Shown here in pieces: positions 1 to 9,469 of a DNA stretch of 64,000 nt. Each line of letters opens with the position of its first letter. Position 1 is the stretch's first letter. Location: positions 2,294,001-2,358,000 of the forward strand of contig NZ_LT594324.1 in the NCBI RefSeq assembly GCF_900089605.1, read 5' to 3'. Under the pieces are notes generated by a model. It searched no databases and had not been told where the DNA came from. It saw only the letters and a list, made by a program, of their open reading frames with translations. The position numbers and the translations under genes were made by a program. The DNA is from Micromonospora narathiwatensis. GTDB lineage: Bacteria > Actinomycetota > Actinomycetes > Mycobacteriales > Micromonosporaceae.

Positions 1-2014
1 CGTGCAGGAGCCGGGTCATCTTGTCCTCGTTGCGGAACGCGCTGGACACGAAGCCGGCGAGCACCCCCTCGGTGCGGTTGACCCCCTCGTACGGTTTGGC
101 CGGGTCGGGTCCGCAGGCGTAGGGGAGGGTCGCCGAGTAGCGGATCCGTTCGGCGGAACCGAAGTGGATGTCCCCGCCGAGCAGCACCAGCCGGCGCCGG
201 CGTACCCCCTTCTCGTCCGGAGGCGCGGCGGCGAAGAGCCGGGCCAGGATCTTGTGCACGGCGGCGTCGCTGGCCACCCAGGCGTCCTCCGCGTCGGCGG
301 TCCACCGGCCCGCGGTGGCCTTGGCCAGTGGCTGGGCGAGCTGTTCCAGGATGGGTACGCCGAACAGCGCGACCGGCTGGGCGACCACGGTCACCGCGTC
401 GTCGCCGAGGACTCCGCCGCCGGTGAGCATGTCGTCGAGCGGGTGGTCGTCCAGCAGCAGGCCGCCCGGGTTGCCGCTGCCGCCCGGATACTGCCGCCAG
501 GTGCGGGTGTCCAGCGCGACGAGCTGGTAGCGGGGCCAGGTGACGGTGTAGTGGTAGGTCAGCGCGCCGGCCGGCCGGACCAGGCGGCCCTCCTTGGTGA
601 CCCCGGTCGGCAGCCCGAGCCGGGTACGCAGGGCGAGGTCGTCGGCGTCGTTGGGCGTGGCCGACCAGCCGGCCAGCGCGGTCAGCGCCGTGCGGCCCGG
701 TTCCCCGGCGTCGCCGGCGGGAGCGAACCGGTCCGGGGTGTTGCCCCACGCCTGGAAGACCACGAACGCGGCCATCGCGTTGCGGACGATCCGCCGGCCC
801 AGCGCCGAGTTGACCACCGCGTCGGTCACCCAGGACCGGGTCATGTTCCAGTCGTCGGTGACCTCGTGGTCGTCGGCGACCATGTACGTCGACACGTTGG
901 CGAGCTGTCGGCGTACCGCCGCCAGGCCGGTCCGGAATGTGGCCACCGCCAGCCCCTGCCGCTGCCAGCGCTCGTACCGCTCGATGATCTCCTTCTGCTG
1001 GGCACTCGGCGAGTACGCCCGGCCGGCGCGCATCAGGTCGTAGACCGTCTCGCCGGGCCGGCGGCCCTGCGGGTCCTTCAGGATCCGGGTGTCGGCGGGC
1101 AGCACGTGCTCGAACCTCGGCCAGCTCGCCGGCCACAGCACGTCCGACCAGGCCAGCAGGTACATGCACAGGTATTCGCGCAGCGACATCAGGTGGCTGT
1201 CGGCGGCGCCGGAGGTGAACTTCGCGTCCCGCTCCATGGTGGTGGCCCGCTTGCCCGGCAGGTACGTCACGTCGGCCGGCGGCGAACTGGTGCCGACCGG
1301 CATCGTCTCCGGCGCCAGCCCCAGCCGGGCGGCCACCCCCTCGTGCGCGGGCACCGCCGGGTCGCTGCCGACAGGTGGCAGGGCGCCGTGGCCGTGGATG
1401 ATCGCCAGCAGCGGGTCGGCCACGTCGTCGGCGTAGATCTGGTCGCCGCCGAGGACGAGCTGGTGCGGGCGCAGCGTCGGATCGCCGCCGGCCGCGGCGA
1501 TGATCGGGTCGAGGACGGGGAAGGCGTCCTGGCCCTCGCCGTGCGGCTTGCGGCACGAGCCGTGGAAGATGCGCAGCTGGTTCGGGTCGGTCGGCGGGGT
1601 GACGAAGGTGGGCACGGCGGGCGTCGCGGCCGGCGCCTGCGGGTGGCCCTGGTACGTCAGCGCGGCGCGGGCGGTGGCCGGGTCGGCGGCCACCACGTCG
1701 GCGTCGAAGAGGCTGCCCGCGCCGGATCCGCCGGAGAACGACAGGTCGTAGCCGTAGAGGGTGCCCGGTTGCAGGGTCACCCCGGTGACGGTCACCGCGA
1801 CGACGTGCAGCCGGTCGGCGAGCCGTACGGTGGCCCGGGTCCCGGTGCCGACGGTGGCGCCCCGGGCGTAGCCGGGCGCGGGCCCGAGCGCGAAGACGCT
1901 CAACGTCACCGTGCAACCGGCGCGCAGGGCGACGAAGACGGTGACGCTCGTCGGGTCGACCCGGCGCACGATCGGGCCGCAGAGCACGAGGGGCAGGCCG
2001 GTCGGAGCGGTCAT
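1..2014 (-). CDS. PhoD-like alkaline phosphatase/phosphodiesterase, 3' end beyond window
   Basis: Reads leftwards from an ATG at 2014 preceded by AGGGAA, and is still open at base 1 after 671 codons. Metallophosphatase motifs of the PhoD family are in order: GDQIYAD (about residue 190), DDHEVTDDWN (about 377) and GGDIHFG (about 610). These Asp/His/Asn residues bind the metal ions in PhoD enzymes, which cleave phosphate esters, usually outside the cell. No clear signal peptide or Tat motif is seen at the start (it begins MTAPTGLPLVLCG), so location is uncertain. It is divergent from the ABC exporter at 2297. The family call is firm; the natural substrate is unknown. Confidence 0.9.
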   Translation of the reverse strand, partial: MTAPTGLPLVLCGPIVRRVDPTSVTVFVALRAGCTVTLSVFALGPAPGYARGATVGTGTRATVRLADRLHVVAVTVTGVTLQPGTLYGYDLSFSGGSGAGSLFDADVVAADPATARAALTYQGHPQAPAATPAVPTFVTPPTDPNQLRIFHGSCRKPHGEGQDAFPVLDPIIAAAGGDPTLRPHQLVLGGDQIYADDVADPLLAIIHGHGALPPVGSDPAVPAHEGVAARLGLAPETMPVGTSSPPADVTYLPGKRATTMERDAKFTSGAADSHLMSLREYLCMYLLAWSDVLWPASWPRFEHVLPADTRILKDPQGRRPGETVYDLMRAGRAYSPSAQQKEIIERYERWQRQGLAVATFRTGLAAVRRQLANVSTYMVADDHEVTDDWNMTRSWVTDAVVNSALGRRIVRNAMAAFVVFQAWGNTPDRFAPAGDAGEPGRTALTALAGWSATPNDADDLALRTRLGLPTGVTKEGRLVRPAGALTYHYTVTWPRYQLVALDTRTWRQYPGGSGNPGGLLLDDHPLDDMLTGGGVLGDDAVTVVAQPVALFGVPILEQLAQPLAKATAGRWTADAEDAWVASDAAVHKILARLFAAAPPDEKGVRRRRLVLLGGDIHFGSAERIRYSATLPYACGPDPAKPYEGVNRTEGVLAGFVSSAFRNEDKMTRLLH

Positions 2015-2259
2015 GCAAGGTTCCCTTCGCCTCGGCCGTGGTGTCCGGGTCTCGATTGAAGTCGCCGCGTCGCGCCCCGCCTACGGCGCAACAGCGCGAA
2101 GGTTCCGCCGTGCCGGATGACAACCATCGGCCGACGACGCGCCGGCCCGATCCGACCGTCCGGGGTGAACGTCCACTCAGGCCTTTCCGGTGACGGAGAC
2201 CCGACGGTCGATTGCCCCGGCCGCCGGGCAGGCGCTAAGGCACGGCCGCCGAAATTCCG

Positions 2260-2290
2260 TTGTCGCTCCCGGGTGCCGTCCGGTTAGGGT
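2260..2290 (+). promoter_or_regulatory. candidate promoter of the ABC exporter operon
   Basis: TTGTCG at 2260-2265 and TAGGGT at 2285-2290 are separated by 19 bases, slightly long. The -10-like hexamer ends six bases before the ATG at 2297 and there is no Shine-Dalgarno, which fits a leaderless transcript of a kind common in actinomycetes. This is inferred from pattern only. Confidence 0.35.
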
Positions 2291-2296
2291 CGGGCG

Positions 2297-3265
2297 ATGA
2301 TCGAGGTGCACGAGCTGGCGAAGCACTTCCGGGTGCACCGGCGGCCACCCGGGCTGGGCGCCTCGCTGCGCGCCCTGTTCCGGCGCGAGCACGTCACCGT
2401 CCGCGCGGTCGAGCGGGTCAGCTTCACCATTCCCACCGGCGAGGTGGTCGGCTTCCTCGGCCCGAACGGTGCCGGCAAGACGACCACGCTGAAGTGCCTG
2501 ACCGGCCTGCTGCATCCCACCGCCGGCACCGTACGGGTGCTCGGGCACACCCCGCATCACCGGGAGGCCGCGTTCCTGCGCCGGATCTCGCTGGTCATGG
2601 GCCAGCGCAACTCCCTGTTCTGGGATCTGCCGGCCGCGGACGCCTTCGAGGTCAACCGGGCGATCTACGGGCTCGCGGAGGGCCCGTACCGGTCGGCGCT
2701 CGCCGAGCTGGCCACCCTGCTCGACATCGAGGCGCTGCTCGACAAACAGGTCCGGGTGCTCAGCCTGGGCGAGCGGATGCGCTGCGAACTGGCCGCCGCG
2801 CTGCTGCACCGGCCGGACGTGCTCTTCCTCGACGAGCCGACGCTCGGCCTGGACGTCAACGGCCAGGCGGCGGTACGCACGTTCCTGCGCGACTACAACG
2901 CCCGGCACGGCGCGACCGTCCTGCTCACCAGCCACTACATGGGCGACGTGACGGCGCTGGCCCGCCGGGTGCTGGTCATCGACGACGGTGCCCTGCGCTT
3001 CGACGGCGACCTCGCCGCGCTGGTCGAGGCCCACTCGCCGCACCGGCTGGTCCGGGTCACCCTGCGGGCGGCCGTCCCGGCGGAGACCTGGGTCGGTCTC
3101 GGTGAGCTGTCGTCGGTCGACGGGGCCGTGGTCACCCTGGCGGTACCGAGGGCCGAGACGGCGGCGATCGCGGCCCGGCTGCTGACCACCCTGCCGGTCG
3201 AGGACGTGGCGATCGAGGACCCGCCGGTGGAGGACATCATCCGGGCGGTCTTCGCCCATGCGTGA
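2297..3265 (+). CDS. ABC-2 type exporter, ATP-binding subunit
   Basis: A 322-residue ATPase that would power export through the two membrane subunits encoded next. Walker A is GPNGAGKTT near residue 57, the signature is LSLGERMRCELA near 153 and Walker B is VLFLDEPTLGLD near 174. The basic stretch before Walker A and the C-terminal extension resemble the actinobacterial family paired with DUF990-type permeases. It overlaps the next gene by 8 bases, so the three genes form one operon. The substrate cannot be read from sequence; drugs or lipids are typical guesses for this class. Confidence 0.92.
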   Translation: MIEVHELAKHFRVHRRPPGLGASLRALFRREHVTVRAVERVSFTIPTGEVVGFLGPNGAGKTTTLKCLTGLLHPTAGTVRVLGHTPHHREAAFLRRISLVMGQRNSLFWDLPAADAFEVNRAIYGLAEGPYRSALAELATLLDIEALLDKQVRVLSLGERMRCELAAALLHRPDVLFLDEPTLGLDVNGQAAVRTFLRDYNARHGATVLLTSHYMGDVTALARRVLVIDDGALRFDGDLAALVEAHSPHRLVRVTLRAAVPAETWVGLGELSSVDGAVVTLAVPRAETAAIAARLLTTLPVEDVAIEDPPVEDIIRAVFAHA

Positions 3266-4058
3266 CGTGCTGACCGCGTATCCCGCGCTCGTGCGCAGCG
3301 CGACGCTGGTCGCGGTGACCTACCGGGGCCGGATCGCGCTGTCGGTGCTCACCGTCTTCTTCCCGCTGCTGATGATGGCGGTGTGGCTCACCGTCGTGGC
3401 CGAGGGCGGCCCGCCCGCGGGCTGGAGCACCGGTGACTTCCTGTCCTACTACGCGGCGGCCACCCTGCTGTGGAACCTCACCGGCGACCGGGTGGTGTGG
3501 CAGTGGGACGCGGACCTGCGCAGCGGGGACCTGTCCGTGCGGCTGTTGCGCCCGGTGCACCCCTTCCACCAGTACGCCAGCGGCGACCTCGGGCACCGCC
3601 TGCTGTTCCTGACGATGCTGGTGCCGGCCCTGGTGCTCGCCGCGCTGCTCGTGCCCGGCCTGGACTACCCGGTCACGCCCGGCCGGCTGGTCGCCGTCGC
3701 CGCCGCTGTGGTGCTGGCGTACGCGCTCAGCCTGGTCATGGCGTCGACGTTCGCCCTGATCGGGTTCTGGAGCACCCAGGCGTCCAACGTGTGGCTGCTG
3801 TGGTGGGGGCTGGGCTCGTTCGCCTCGGGCTGGGTCGCGCCGCTGGCGCTGATGCCGGACTGGTTGCGTACGGCGGCGCTGGTGCTGCCGTTCCGTACCG
3901 CCATGGGCTTCCCGGTGGAGCTGCTGATGGGCCGCCTCGACGCGGGCCAGGCGGCGTACGGGTTCGCCGTCGGGCTCGGCTGGCTGGCCGTGTTCGGCCT
4001 GCTCTACCGGGTCGCCTGGCGGCGGGGCGTGCGGCGCTACCAGGCGGTGGCCGGATGA
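3258..4058 (+). CDS. ABC-2 family permease, first subunit
   Basis: A 266-residue integral membrane protein with about six hydrophobic segments. It starts inside the end of the ATPase gene, and its stop codon shares bases with the ATG of the next permease (ATGA). It resembles the ABC-2 membrane family with no extracellular binding protein, consistent with an exporter rather than an importer. It probably pairs with the second permease as a heterodimer. Substrate unknown. Confidence 0.85.
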   Translation: MRDVLTAYPALVRSATLVAVTYRGRIALSVLTVFFPLLMMAVWLTVVAEGGPPAGWSTGDFLSYYAAATLLWNLTGDRVVWQWDADLRSGDLSVRLLRPVHPFHQYASGDLGHRLLFLTMLVPALVLAALLVPGLDYPVTPGRLVAVAAAVVLAYALSLVMASTFALIGFWSTQASNVWLLWWGLGSFASGWVAPLALMPDWLRTAALVLPFRTAMGFPVELLMGRLDAGQAAYGFAVGLGWLAVFGLLYRVAWRRGVRRYQAVAG

Positions 4059-4849
4059 GCCGGTGGGCGCGGCAGGCCCGCATCCTGGGGATCTGCTGGC
4101 GGGCGGCGGTGGCCGGCGAGGTGGAGTATCGGCTCAACTTCGTCTCCAACATCCTGCTCAGTACGTTCTGGATGGTGTGGGCGGCGGCCGGCGCGTCGGT
4201 CTACTTCCGGTTCACCGGCGCGGTGGCGGGTTGGACGCACGCCGAGGTGCTGGTCGTCATCGGGTTGTTCTTCGCGATCAACGGCCTACGCCAGGCGCTG
4301 CTGCAACCGAACCTGGAGCGGATGACCGACTACGTGCGGCGGGGCACGCTCGACTTCCTGCTGACCAAGCCGTTCGACGCGCAGCTGCTGGTGAGCCTGC
4401 GGCAGATCCGGGTCAACAACCTGCTCGACCCGGTGCTGGGCCTGACCCTGGCCACGGTCGGGCTCGTCCGGTCCGACCGGGGGGTGTCGGTGGCCGCGCT
4501 GGGCTCGTTCCTGCTGCTGCTGGCGTGCGCGATCCTGCTGATGTACGCGCTGACGGTGGTGCTGATGGCGCTCTCCGTGGTGCTGGTCGCCGCCGAGGAA
4601 CTCGACCGGGTCTCGTACGCCTTCGTCGAGCTGTCCCGCTTCCCGGTGGACCTGTACCGCAACCCCGCGCAGGCGGTGCTGACGGTGGTGCCGGTGGCGT
4701 TCCTGACCACGTACCCCGCCGCGGCGCTGCTGGGCCGGCTCGACCCGTACCTGCTGCTGATCGCCCCGGCGGTGGCGGTCGGCGCGGTCGTCGTGGCCAC
4801 CGTGGCCTGGCGGCGTTCGCTGCGCTCCTACTCCGGCGCGAGCAGCTGA
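4055..4849 (+). CDS. ABC-2 family permease, second subunit (DUF990-like)
   Basis: A 264-residue membrane protein starting at the ATG of an ATGA overlap with the preceding permease. An in-frame open stretch continues upstream but is only the other gene read in a different frame. About six membrane segments are visible. It carries the pattern of the DUF990/ABC2_membrane_6 family (YVRRGTLDFLLTKPFDAQ near residue 90). It is the last gene of the exporter operon and is followed by a strong inverted repeat. Confidence 0.85.
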   Translation: MSRWARQARILGICWRAAVAGEVEYRLNFVSNILLSTFWMVWAAAGASVYFRFTGAVAGWTHAEVLVVIGLFFAINGLRQALLQPNLERMTDYVRRGTLDFLLTKPFDAQLLVSLRQIRVNNLLDPVLGLTLATVGLVRSDRGVSVAALGSFLLLLACAILLMYALTVVLMALSVVLVAAEELDRVSYAFVELSRFPVDLYRNPAQAVLTVVPVAFLTTYPAAALLGRLDPYLLLIAPAVAVGAVVVATVAWRRSLRSYSGASS

Positions 4850-4872
4850 GCCGGCAGATCCGGTCGTACGGC

Positions 4873-4910
4873 GGGGACCCGGGCCGTCGCCGGCGACGGC
4901 CCGGGTCCCC
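4873..4910. terminator. bidirectional hairpin terminator
   Basis: A perfect 38-base palindrome (19-base arms beginning GGGGACCCGGGCC) lies between two convergent genes ending at 4849 (+) and 4927 (-). It can serve both transcripts. There is no U tract, which is normal for terminators in these genomes. Confidence 0.8.
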
Positions 4911-4926
4911 GTCACGCCCTCGTGAA

Positions 4927-5781
4927 TCAGTAGACGGTCACGCCGTAGGCACTGGCCGCCGCAGGCACCGGCTGGTAGAACGTGGTGCCGCCGGACTTGC
5001 AGTCACCGCTGCCGCCGGAGGTGATGCCGAGCGCCTTGGTGCCGTCGTAGAGCGCGCCGCCGGAGTCGCCCGGCTCGGCGCAGACGGTGGTTTGGATCAT
5101 GCCCCGGACGGTACCGCCGCCCTGGTAGCGAACGGTCACGTTCAGGGCCGTAACGGTGCCGCTCTTGGTGCCGGTGGTCGAGCCGGACCGTTTGACCGCC
5201 TCACCCACGTACGCGTTGGCGGCGGTGTAACCGCCGGGGTGGCTCAGCCCGGTGTTGTCGTAGCGGACCAGGGCGTAGTCGCTGCCGGGGAAGGTGGAGC
5301 CGGTGGTCGGGCCGATCAGGGTCTTCAGGCCGGAGTCGGTGTACCAGGTCTTGACGACGTTTCCGCAGTGCCCGGCGGTGAGGAAGTAGTACACGCCGGA
5401 CTTGACCACGTTGAAGCCGAGCGAGCAGCGGTAGCCGCCCCCGTAGATGGCGTCGCCGGCCGACAGCAGCGGGCGGAAGGTGCCGCGGGACCGGTCGACC
5501 CGGATCGCGCCCGCCTCGGCTCCGGCGCTCCTCTTGAGCGTGGCGACCTGGGCGGCCGAGACGGTGTCGTCGGCGGTCACCACGACCCGTCCGGAGACGG
5601 TGTCAACGTGCCAGGCGATGCCCTCGACGCCGGAGGCCCGTACGGCGGCGTCGACCCGGGCGAGCTGGCCCGCCGTGTAGCTCGGCGGAGCGGCGGCGGC
5701 CGGGACGGCGAACGCGCCGGCGGCCACCAGGCCGACGGTCGCGGCGAGCAGCGGAGTCAGTCGGTTACGGCGGATTCTCAC
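4927..5781 (-). CDS. secreted streptogrisin/alpha-lytic-type serine protease (S1E-like)
   Basis: A 284-residue extracellular chymotrypsin-fold protease. Residues 1-30 form a signal peptide ending in AAA. A pro-region of about 80 residues follows. The mature domain has the triad in TAGHC (His), SDYALVRYD (Asp) and GDSGG (Ser), plus paired cysteines. The pro-region is the chaperone that folds such enzymes and is then removed; here it is short, as in streptogrisins A/B. The ATG is preceded by GAGGAGACC, a good ribosome binding site. The gene stands alone, convergent with the exporter operon. Confidence 0.93.
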   Translation of the reverse strand: MRIRRNRLTPLLAATVGLVAAGAFAVPAAAAPPSYTAGQLARVDAAVRASGVEGIAWHVDTVSGRVVVTADDTVSAAQVATLKRSAGAEAGAIRVDRSRGTFRPLLSAGDAIYGGGYRCSLGFNVVKSGVYYFLTAGHCGNVVKTWYTDSGLKTLIGPTTGSTFPGSDYALVRYDNTGLSHPGGYTAANAYVGEAVKRSGSTTGTKSGTVTALNVTVRYQGGGTVRGMIQTTVCAEPGDSGGALYDGTKALGITSGGSGDCKSGGTTFYQPVPAAASAYGVTVY

Positions 5782-5966
5782 GGTCTCCTCCTCAGACGGT
5801 GAAGGCCGCCGGTTGCGTCGGCGTCCCTGCCGGTCGCCGGGGCGGGGTCGGGGTCTGACCTCGACGAACGCTGTAGCGGTGAGTATCTACTTGGATCGAT
5901 GCGCCTGCAAGGGGTCGTTCCCGGGCGGCCCGCGGTGGTTAGGGTGTGGGCGGGGGAGGTGCGCCG

Positions 5967-8762
5967 ATGGCATCGGAGCTGAGCAGGGCCGCGCTGGCCG
6001 GACTGGAGGCGGCGGTCCCCGGGGGTGTGCGCACCCGGGCCGCCGACCGGCTGGGGCTCGCCCACGACGCCTCCCACTACCTGCTGCATCCGGCCGCGGT
6101 GGTCGCCCCGGCCGACGCGGAGCAGGTCGCCGCGCTGCTGCGGCACAGCCGTGGCACCGGCACCCCGCTGACCTTCCGTTCGGGCGGCACCAGCCTCAGC
6201 GGTCAGGCGGTCACCGACCGGCTGCTGGTCGACACCCGCCGGCACTTCCGTGACCTGGCCGTCCTCGACGAGGGCCGTCGGGTCCGGGTGCAACCGGGGG
6301 TGGTGCTGCGGCAGGTGAACAACCGGCTCGCCCCGTACGGCCGGCGGCTCGGGCCGGACCCGGCCAGCGAGTCCGCCTGCACGGTCGGCGGTGTGGTGGC
6401 CAACAACTCCAGCGGCATGACCTGCGGCACCGAGTTCAACACCTATCGGACCCTGGAGTCGCTGCTGCTGGTGCTGCCCAGCGGCACGATGCTGGACACC
6501 GGCGCCCCGGACGCCGACGACCGGCTGCGGGCCACCGAACCCGAGCTGTACGCCGGGCTGCTGCGGCTGCGTGACCGGGTCCGTGGCAACCCCGACTCGG
6601 TGCGCCGGATCCGCGCCCAGTACGCCATGAAGAACACCATGGGGTACGGGGTGAACGCCTTCCTCGACCACGACACGCCCGCCGACCTGCTCACCCGGCT
6701 CGTGGTGGGCAGCGAGGGCACCCTCGCGTTCGTGGCGGCGGCGACCTTCCACACCGTACCGGCGCACCGGCACGCCGCGACCGGCCTGCTGGTCTTCGAC
6801 ACCCTGGGCGCGGCGATGGCGGCCATGCCGGCCCTGGTGGCCGCCGGGCCGGCGGCGATCGAGCTGCTCGACGCCGCCGCGCTGCGGGTCGCCCAGGCCG
6901 ACCCGAAGGCGGACGCCGCGCTGCGCGGCCTCGCGGTGCGCGAGCACGCGGCGCTGCTGGTCGAGTGGCAGGAGTCCGACCCGGACGTGCTCGACGAGCG
7001 GGTGGCGGCGGCCCGGCCGGTGCTGGCCGAACTGCCGCTGACCGCCCCGGCCCGGCTCAGCGGCGAGGCGGCGGCCCGCGCCGCGCTGTGGCACATCCGC
7101 AAGGGCCTCTACGCCGCCGTGGCTGGCGCCCGCCCGTCCGGCACCACCGCGCTGCTGGAGGACATCGCCGTCCCGGTGGAGGCGCTCGCCGACACCTGCG
7201 CCGCGCTCGCCGACCTGTTTGCCCGGCACCGGTACGAGCAGAGCGTGATCTTCGGCCACGCCAAGGACGGCAACCTGCACTTCCTGCTCAACGAGCGGTT
7301 CTCCGGCGGCGTGGCCCCGGCGCGCTACGCCGACTTCACCGAGGAGATGGTCGACCTGGTGCTCGGCCACGGCGGCACGCTCAAGGCCGAGCACGGCACC
7401 GGCCGGGTGATGGCCCCGTACGTGCGCCGCCAGTTCGGCGACGAGCTGTACGCGGTGATGCGCGAGCTGAAGACGCTCTGCGACCCCGACGGCGTGCTCA
7501 ACCCCGGGGTGCTGCTCAGCGACGACGCCGAGATCCACCTGCGGCACCTGAAGACCGTGCCCACGGTCGAGCCCGAGGTGGACCGCTGCGTCGAGTGCGG
7601 CTACTGCGAGCCGGTCTGCCCCAGCCGCGACCTGACCACCACGCCCCGCCAGCGGATCGTGCTGCGTCGGGAGATCGCCGCCGCCCGCGCCGCCGGTGAC
7701 CAGGCACTGGTCCGGGAGCTGACGGCCGCGTACGGGTACGACGCGGTGGACACCTGTGCCGTCGACGGCATGTGCGCCACCGCCTGCCCCGTGCTGATCA
7801 ACACCGGTGACCTGGTGAGGCGGCTGCGTACCGAGCGTGTCGGTCGGGTCGCGCAGGCCGGTTGGCGCGGGGCGGCCAACCGGTGGGGCGCGGCCACCAG
7901 GGGCATTGCGGGTGGGTTGAACCTGGCCGGGGCGCTGCCGCCCGCGTTGCCGGAGGCCGGCACCCGGGCGGCCCGGGCGGTGCTCGGCGTGGAGCGGGTG
8001 CCGCAGTGGCGGCGGGACCTGCCCCGGGGCGGCACGGCGCGTCGCCCCCGCCCGGTGGACGATCCGGACGCCGTCTTCGTACCGTCCTGTCTGGGCACGC
8101 TGTTCGCGCCGGCCGAGGGCGGGTCGGGCGTCGCCGCCGCGCTGCTCACCCTCGCCGAGCGGGCCGGGCTGCGCCTGCTCGTGCCCGACGGGGTGGCGAG
8201 CATGTGCTGCGGCACGCCCTGGTCGTCCAAGGGCCTCACCGCCGGCTACCAGGCGGTACGCGACCGGGTGCCGGCGGCGCTGCGGGCGGCCAGCCGGGAC
8301 GGCGCGCTGCCCGTGGTCAGCGATGCCGCCTCCTGCACCGAGGGTTTCGCCAAACTGCTCGCCGACGCCGGTGGGCTGCGGGTGGTCGACGCCGTCGGGT
8401 ACGTCGCCACGGAGTTGCTGCCCCGGCTCACCGTCCGGCGCCGGTTGGGCTCGCTCGCCCTGCACCCGACCTGCTCGTCCACCCGGCTCGGGCTGGACGA
8501 GGCGCTGCTCACCGTGGCCCGGGCGGTTGCCGACGAAGTGGTGGTGCCCGAGGGCTGGCAGTGCTGCGGCTTCGCCGGCGACCGGGGGCTGCTGCATCCC
8601 GAGCTGACCGCCTCGGCCACCCGGGCCGAGGCCGACGCCGTCGCCGGCCGTTCCTTCGACGGGTACGCCTCGGTGAACCGCACCTGTGAGATCGGGATGG
8701 CCCGGTCGACCGGGCAGCCGTACCGCCACCTGTTGGAGCTGCTCGCCGACGCCACCGCCTAG
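5967..8762 (+). CDS. FAD-linked oxidase fused to Fe-S/CCG protein (YdiJ-type 2-hydroxyacid dehydrogenase)
   Basis: A 931-residue fusion. Residues 40-240 are a PCMH-type FAD-binding domain (FRSGGTSLSGQ; VGGVVANNSSGM). About 250-510 is the FAD-oxidase C-terminal domain, with the family motif FGHAKDGNLHF. Two ferredoxin-like Cys clusters follow (CVECGYCEPVCP near 540, CAVDGMCATACP near 597), then two CCG domains (MCCGTPW near 746, QCCGFAGDRG near 866). This order matches D-2-hydroxyglutarate/D-lactate dehydrogenases that feed electrons to the respiratory chain. The ATG is chosen over an upstream GTG at 5946 because GGGGGAGGT precedes it by six bases. The exact substrate is not fixed by sequence. 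Confidence 0.88.
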   Translation: MASELSRAALAGLEAAVPGGVRTRAADRLGLAHDASHYLLHPAAVVAPADAEQVAALLRHSRGTGTPLTFRSGGTSLSGQAVTDRLLVDTRRHFRDLAVLDEGRRVRVQPGVVLRQVNNRLAPYGRRLGPDPASESACTVGGVVANNSSGMTCGTEFNTYRTLESLLLVLPSGTMLDTGAPDADDRLRATEPELYAGLLRLRDRVRGNPDSVRRIRAQYAMKNTMGYGVNAFLDHDTPADLLTRLVVGSEGTLAFVAAATFHTVPAHRHAATGLLVFDTLGAAMAAMPALVAAGPAAIELLDAAALRVAQADPKADAALRGLAVREHAALLVEWQESDPDVLDERVAAARPVLAELPLTAPARLSGEAAARAALWHIRKGLYAAVAGARPSGTTALLEDIAVPVEALADTCAALADLFARHRYEQSVIFGHAKDGNLHFLLNERFSGGVAPARYADFTEEMVDLVLGHGGTLKAEHGTGRVMAPYVRRQFGDELYAVMRELKTLCDPDGVLNPGVLLSDDAEIHLRHLKTVPTVEPEVDRCVECGYCEPVCPSRDLTTTPRQRIVLRREIAAARAAGDQALVRELTAAYGYDAVDTCAVDGMCATACPVLINTGDLVRRLRTERVGRVAQAGWRGAANRWGAATRGIAGGLNLAGALPPALPEAGTRAARAVLGVERVPQWRRDLPRGGTARRPRPVDDPDAVFVPSCLGTLFAPAEGGSGVAAALLTLAERAGLRLLVPDGVASMCCGTPWSSKGLTAGYQAVRDRVPAALRAASRDGALPVVSDAASCTEGFAKLLADAGGLRVVDAVGYVATELLPRLTVRRRLGSLALHPTCSSTRLGLDEALLTVARAVADEVVVPEGWQCCGFAGDRGLLHPELTASATRAEADAVAGRSFDGYASVNRTCEIGMARSTGQPYRHLLELLADATA

Positions 8763-8835
8763 TGGTTCGCCTTCGGGCACCGCTGCCGGCGGGGCTGTAC
8801 GTGGGCAACGGCCACGGCAAGCTGGTCGGAGCTAC

Positions 8836-9300
8836 TCAGGTGGTCGAGCTGGGCGCGGTGGCTGCCGCAAAAAACCTCCCGAGGTCCGGAAAATGGTGCG
8901 GTTGCTCATTGACAATCCGCTGGAACAGCGGCTGTTTCGCCATCACTTCGGCAACCTTCGTCCAATCCGATCGTGCATCGTCCGGGAACCGGGAGCCAAC
9001 CCGTACGGCATAGTCGACCGCTCCCGCCATCAGGTCGGCGATGGTCAGGGCGCGAGCCAGTTCCTCGCCGGAAAGGTCGAGTGGCCTGCGTTCGAATAGG
9101 TATGGGCGGAGTTCTGGCCGCTGGAAAATCAGGGCAAGCGCAGAGTCGTAACGTTCGCTCGCATGATTCAGCACCTCGTACCTGCTGAAGAGGTTGGCGA
9201 TGTTTACCTGCTTTTCGAGTTTCCTCGTCTGCGCGGCCGCGAAGTAGAGTGTGACAACAACCGCAACCAGGCTGAGAATCTGCACGATGTCACCGGCCAC
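8836..9300 (-). CDS. small membrane-anchored protein of unknown function
   Basis: A 154-residue protein with one N-terminal hydrophobic segment (residues 5-20, ending YFAAAQTRK) and a soluble alpha-helical, charged remainder containing LFSRYEVLNHASERY and WTKVAEVMAKQPLF. The GTG at 9300 is chosen because GGGAG lies six bases upstream; the frame stays open further upstream but runs into low-complexity Pro/Arg coding and the divergent gene. This stretch is visibly richer in A/T than its surroundings, which hints at later acquisition. I do not recognise a family. It resembles one-TM DUF4760-like proteins only in layout. Confidence 0.65.
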   Translation of the reverse strand: MAGDIVQILSLVAVVVTLYFAAAQTRKLEKQVNIANLFSRYEVLNHASERYDSALALIFQRPELRPYLFERRPLDLSGEELARALTIADLMAGAVDYAVRVGSRFPDDARSDWTKVAEVMAKQPLFQRIVNEQPHHFPDLGRFFAAATAPSSTT

Positions 9301-9469
9301 TGGCGCTCCCGCTCGATCAAGCCGTTCTGTGAATCGGACTATCCTCAATGGTAGGACGAGGTATCCAATGGCGACTGTCCGCGAGCGGGCGAGTGGGCGC
9401 GGATGCGGTCGCGGCACCGGAGGCCGACGGCGAGGGGGGAGACGGCCCGGTGGCGTAGCATTCGGCGGC

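Noticed and set aside
2..2059. A 685-codon open frame on the plus strand
   Set aside because: It is the opposite strand of the PhoD-like gene; the translation is Arg/Gly/Val repeats without domain pattern, the usual shadow in high-GC DNA.
5778..8780. A 1000-codon open frame on the minus strand
   Set aside because: Mirror image of the FAD/Fe-S dehydrogenase. The plus frame has all family motifs; the minus frame has none.
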